Source of the DNA: Erythrobacter sp.
GTDB lineage: Bacteria; Pseudomonadota; Alphaproteobacteria; Sphingomonadales; Sphingomonadaceae
Length of the DNA stretch: 9,708 nt
Reading direction: 5' to 3'
NCBI GenBank assembly: GCA_002695185.1
Contig: NZOF01000129.1
Span: 1 to 9,708, forward strand
Numbering within the stretch: the first letter of the stretch is position 1; each line of letters starts with the position of its first letter. A program made the translations under genes and the position numbers. Under the pieces are notes generated by a model. The model saw nothing but the letters and a program-made list of their open reading frames with translations. It did no database searches and was not told the origin of the DNA. This document shows, in pieces, positions 6,985 to 9,708 of this stretch.

Positions 6985-7016
6985 GTAACGTATATGTTAC
7001 CAACAATCAAGATCAA
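6985..7016 (-). promoter_or_regulatory. Candidate promoter with palindromic operator for the toxin-antitoxin operon
   Basis: The 37-bp gap between the RHH stop and the toxin start holds GTAACGTATATGTTAC at 6985-7000, which matches its own reverse complement at 14 of 16 positions (perfect GTAAC/GTTAC arms). It is AT-rich in a GC-rich background. On the minus strand, TTGATC (7016-7011) and TATACG (6994-6989) are spaced 16 bp apart and resemble -35 and -10 boxes, so the palindrome covers the -10 box. A self-repressing antitoxin operator would be expected exactly here. The bound protein is most likely the HTH antitoxin encoded two genes on, and less likely the upstream RHH protein. The palindrome is directly visible; the promoter and the regulator are inferred. 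Confidence 0.6.
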
Positions 7017-7017
7017 A

Positions 7018-7440
7018 CTACCCGACGCCCGGGCCAATGTCCTTCGACAATTCGCCGGACAGTTTCGGCCCCAGTTCCATGCGGCGGCTCAGCGCGTCAA
7101 GAAACCCTTCATAGCGGTCCTTGCCCGTCGCCCTGGCAGCAGCCTGTGCCGTATCGGGCAGCGGCGGCGTACTGGTCAGCCAGAAGCGAATGAACAGCGC
7201 CAGCGCCTCGTTGGACACTTCGATATGATATTCAAGCCGGTCGGCCTGGCGGCTGAGGCGATCGAGCCGGCGACTGACAGCCGCCTCGATCCGGTCGGAC
7301 CCGTCGGGGGAAAAGAGGGAGGCGAGCGCGGCCTCGACGATATGCGCCTGGGGCACGCGCTTACGGATCGAAAACTCGGCGAGCTGGGCCGACAGGTCGG
7401 GCGGCAGGCGGATCGTATGCTTGATGCGTTTGGCGGTCAT
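7018..7440 (-). CDS. Ribbon-helix-helix (CopG-like) regulator between traG and the trb genes
   Basis: A 140-aa protein with an N-terminal ribbon-helix-helix pattern. A short basic beta strand (KRIKHTIRLPPDL, about 5-16) is followed by two helices (about 17-27 and 31-43) and then a charged helical region of about 50-90, rich in Arg and Leu. The C-terminal third has no motif I recognise. RHH proteins bind DNA as dimers, often at inverted repeats. Small CopG-like genes directly after traG are common in alphaproteobacterial Trb-type transfer regions, where they are annotated as transcriptional regulators or conjugal transfer accessory factors; its target is unknown. The ATG at 7440 overlaps the traG stop (ATGA), so translation is probably coupled. 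It ends with TAG at 7020-7018, where the cargo block begins. Its position suggests regulation of transfer or a relaxosome accessory role, which is an inference. Confidence 0.82.
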   Translation of the reverse strand: MTAKRIKHTIRLPPDLSAQLAEFSIRKRVPQAHIVEAALASLFSPDGSDRIEAAVSRRLDRLSRQADRLEYHIEVSNEALALFIRFWLTSTPPLPDTAQAAARATGKDRYEGFLDALSRRMELGPKLSGELSKDIGPGVG

Positions 7441-9440
7441 AGGTCTATTCCATCCATGGGATCGAGCGAGGCCTGACGTGCGACGTAGCGCATGCGGTCG
7501 GCGAGACGCCGATTGCGTTCGGCATCCTCGGCCCCGCCGTCCTCGTCGGGAAAGTCGAACTCGCCCTGCGGCACGCCCGGAGATGGCTCGATCTCCTCAT
7601 GTTCGGGCAGTTCCGGCTCGCGCCTGATGCCGCTATTGGCCGGATCGGCCTTGGTCGGAACATTCTTCCCTTCGCCGCGCGCCGGGCGCCCAGACTTACC
7701 CGCCGCGACCGGATCAAGGGCCGTCCAGTCGTCGGGCGTTTCGCCGGGCGCGACCAGAGCCTTTGGATCGGGCGGCGCCAGCACACGCTCACGCAGTCGC
7801 CGGTCCTTGAAGTAGCGCGCCTTCTTCGCCCGGATCGGCTGCACACCGGCGACCATGACGATCTCGTCCGCCTTAGGCAGCTGCATGATCTCGCCCGGGG
7901 TCAGAAGCTGGCGGGCGGTTTCCTGGCGGCTGACCATCAGATGGCCGAGCCAGGGGCTCAACCGATGGCCCGCATAATTCTTCATCGCGCGCATTTCGGT
8001 GGCCGTGCCGAGGGCGTCGCTGACCCGCTTTGCCGTGCGTTCGTCATTGGTGGCGAAGCTCACCCGCACATGGCAATTGTCGAGGATTGAATTGTTAAGC
8101 CCATAGGCCTTTTCGATCTGGTTGAGCGATTGAGCGATGAGGAAGCTCCGCACGCCATAGCCGGCCATGAAAGCGAGCGAAGATTCGAAGAAGTCGAGCC
8201 GCCCGAGCGCCGGAAACTCGTCGAGCATCAGCAGCACGCGATGCCGATTGGCCGATGGATCCAGCGTTTCGGTCAGGCGGCGGCCGATCTGGTTGAGGAT
8301 CAGCCGGATGAGCGGTTTGGTGCGGCTGATGTCGGACGGCGGGATGACCAGATACAGCGTGACGGGCCACGGCGCGTCGACAAGATCGGTAATGCGCCAC
8401 GTGCTTCTGCCGGTAACCGCCGCAACAACCGGATCGCGATAGAGGCCGAGAAAGCTCATCGCCGTAGACAGGACGCCCGAGCGCTCATTCTCGCTCTTGT
8501 TGAGCAGTTCGCGCGCGGCGCTCGCGACGACCGGATGGACCCCGCGGTCGCCGAGATGCGGCGTCGCCATCATCGCCGCCAGTGTTGCCTCGATCGAGCG
8601 GCGCGGGTCGGACAGGAAATTGGCGACACCGGCCAGCGTCTTGTCAGGTTCGGCATAAAGGACATGCAGGATCGCGCCCACCAGCAGCGCGTGGCTGGTC
8701 TTTTCCCAATGGTTGCGCCGTTCGAGACTGCCTTCCGGATCGACCAGCACGTCGGCGATATTCTGAACATCGCGCACTTCCCACTCGCCGCGCCGGACCT
8801 CGAGCAGCGGATTATAGGGCGCTGAATCCGCGTTGGTCGGGTCGAACAGCAGCACGCGGCCGAAGCCCGCGCGGAAGCCCGCAGTTAAGGTCCAGTTCTC
8901 GCCCTTGATGTCATGGACGACGCAGCTTCCCGGCCAGGTGAGCAGCGAGGGCACGACCAGCCCGACACCCTTGCCCGAGCGCGTCGGCGCAAAGCATAGC
9001 ACATGCTCTGGTCCATCATGCCGCAAATAGTTTTTCGCGAACTCGCCGAGCACGACGCCATCCGGACCGAGCAGGCCTGCGGCGCGGATCTCGCTTTCAT
9101 CGGCCCAGCGCGCCGAGCCGAACGTTTGGGCGTTCTTCAGCTCGCGCGCGCGCCAGACCGACATGGCGATGGCGACGACGATTCCGGCAAACCCGCCAGA
9201 GGCCGCGATCATGCCGCCAGTGGCGAAAATATCGGGAGCATAGGCCTCGAAGAAGAACCACCACCAGAACAGCGCCGGCGGCGGATAGACGGGATAATCG
9301 CCGAGCATGAACCAGGGCTCGCCCAGCTGGGGCTGATAGCCGAGCGCGGCCGCGGTCCATTGGGTCGCGATCCAGATGCCGAGCAGCACGACCGAGAGCA
9401 CGGCGGCGATCTGGCCCCAGAGGATTTTAGTGGCGGACAT
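7437..9440 (-). CDS. traG: TraG/VirD4-family type IV coupling protein
   Basis: A 667-aa membrane-anchored ATPase that links the relaxosome to the conjugative secretion channel. Hydrophobic segments lie at about residues 8-28, 55-68 and 72-95. They are followed by the cytoplasmic ATPase domain with Walker A PTRSGKG (152-158) and Walker B VLLMLDEFPALG (402-412, D407/E408). The conserved stretch SFLIAQSLNQIEKAYG (432-447) is typical of VirD4/TraG proteins. The length is close to the RP4 TraG size class. The C-terminal tail, from about residue 556, is rich in Pro, Asp and Glu and looks disordered. The ATG at 9440 is preceded by AAGGAA about 8 nt upstream. The gene follows the relaxase, and its TGA overlaps the ATG of the RHH gene in an ATGA. 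Family identity is near certain; the symbol traG follows the IncP/Ti-type naming used with trb genes. Confidence 0.96.
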   Translation of the reverse strand: MSATKILWGQIAAVLSVVLLGIWIATQWTAAALGYQPQLGEPWFMLGDYPVYPPPALFWWWFFFEAYAPDIFATGGMIAASGGFAGIVVAIAMSVWRARELKNAQTFGSARWADESEIRAAGLLGPDGVVLGEFAKNYLRHDGPEHVLCFAPTRSGKGVGLVVPSLLTWPGSCVVHDIKGENWTLTAGFRAGFGRVLLFDPTNADSAPYNPLLEVRRGEWEVRDVQNIADVLVDPEGSLERRNHWEKTSHALLVGAILHVLYAEPDKTLAGVANFLSDPRRSIEATLAAMMATPHLGDRGVHPVVASAARELLNKSENERSGVLSTAMSFLGLYRDPVVAAVTGRSTWRITDLVDAPWPVTLYLVIPPSDISRTKPLIRLILNQIGRRLTETLDPSANRHRVLLMLDEFPALGRLDFFESSLAFMAGYGVRSFLIAQSLNQIEKAYGLNNSILDNCHVRVSFATNDERTAKRVSDALGTATEMRAMKNYAGHRLSPWLGHLMVSRQETARQLLTPGEIMQLPKADEIVMVAGVQPIRAKKARYFKDRRLRERVLAPPDPKALVAPGETPDDWTALDPVAAGKSGRPARGEGKNVPTKADPANSGIRREPELPEHEEIEPSPGVPQGEFDFPDEDGGAEDAERNRRLADRMRYVARQASLDPMDGIDL

Positions 9441-9479
9441 GGTCTCATTCCTTGCGGGTTGGTGTGGGCAGGTTGGCGG

Positions 9480-9708
9480 TCACAGGCCAAGCCCCTTCTG
9501 GCGGCCGAAGCTCCAGTCGATGCTGCCGCCCGGCGTCATTGTTCCGGCGATCTGCTGGCCGAGATGCCGGTCGATTGCCGGGCGCCAGGGCACGAGCTGA
9601 AAGCCCATCTCGCCATCCGGCCCCAGACCCTCGATCATCGCGAAGCGGCCCGAGGAAAGCGTCACGCGCTCGCGATAGAGGCCGGTGACATGCTCGCCTT
9701 GTGCAGAA
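9480..9708 (-). CDS. Relaxase/mobilization nuclease, C-terminal end (DUF3363-type), partial
   Basis: Only the last 75 or so codons are present; the gene enters from the right edge of the window and ends with TGA at 9482-9480. The visible tail reads through SAQGEHVTGLYRERV and ends in DWSFGRQKGLGL. I recognise the LxPWRPxxDRHLG and (V/I)DWSFGRxxGLGL pattern as the C-terminus of the large VirD2/TraI-like relaxases carrying a DUF3363 domain, which are encoded just upstream of traG in alphaproteobacterial transfer regions. In that family the N-terminal part, not visible here, nicks oriT and stays bound to the 5' end of the transferred strand. The gene lies 39 bp upstream of traG on the same strand, which supports the assignment, since coupling protein and relaxase work together. 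The catalytic tyrosine and histidine motif cannot be checked in this window. Confidence 0.82.
   Translation of the reverse strand, partial: SAQGEHVTGLYRERVTLSSGRFAMIEGLGPDGEMGFQLVPWRPAIDRHLGQQIAGTMTPGGSIDWSFGRQKGLGL

Overview
The window is a high-GC stretch in which every supported gene lies on the minus strand, so transcription runs from high to low coordinates. It is the front half of a P-type (Trb/IncP-like) conjugative transfer operon. The gene arrangement and protein style (relaxase tail, TraG coupling protein, a ribbon-helix-helix regulator, then TrbB-C-D-E-J) fit plasmids or integrative conjugative elements of Alphaproteobacteria, most likely sphingomonads. The host assignment is an inference from gene style and GC content; no taxonomic marker is present.

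Reading in the direction of transcription: the C-terminal end of a DUF3363-type relaxase (9708-9480, cut by the window edge); traG, a VirD4-family coupling ATPase (9440-7437); an RHH/CopG-type regulator whose ATG overlaps the traG stop (7440-7018). Then comes a cargo block: a RelE/ParE-type toxin and HTH antitoxin pair (6980-6630, 6624-6301), an unrecognised 218-aa protein (6267-5611), and a PIN-like nuclease-fold protein (5606-4923). A 204-bp non-coding gap (4922-4719) with two inverted repeats and a candidate promoter follows. Last are trbB (4718-3732), trbC (3735-3394), trbD (3392-3111), trbE (3100-638) and the first 213 codons of trbJ (641-1, cut by the window edge).

The transfer genes form one machine. 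The relaxase processes DNA at oriT (not in this window), and TraG couples the relaxosome to the secretion channel. TrbB and TrbE are the assembly and secretion ATPases, TrbC is the pilin, TrbD an inner-membrane partner, and TrbJ a periplasmic component related to VirB5. Genes trbB-C-D-E-J are packed with stop/start overlaps or gaps of 1-10 nt, which indicates strong translational coupling.

The most interesting part is the four-gene cargo between the RHH gene and trbB. The toxin-antitoxin pair has its own near-perfect palindromic operator (6985-7000) in the 37-bp gap that separates it from the transfer genes. Downstream, in the same direction, sit two genes whose stop and start are only 4 nt apart, one of unknown function and one PIN-like. 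This looks like a stability or defence cassette embedded in the transfer operon, possibly with the unknown/PIN pair as a second two-component module under the first pair's promoter. The function of that pair is not established by the sequence.
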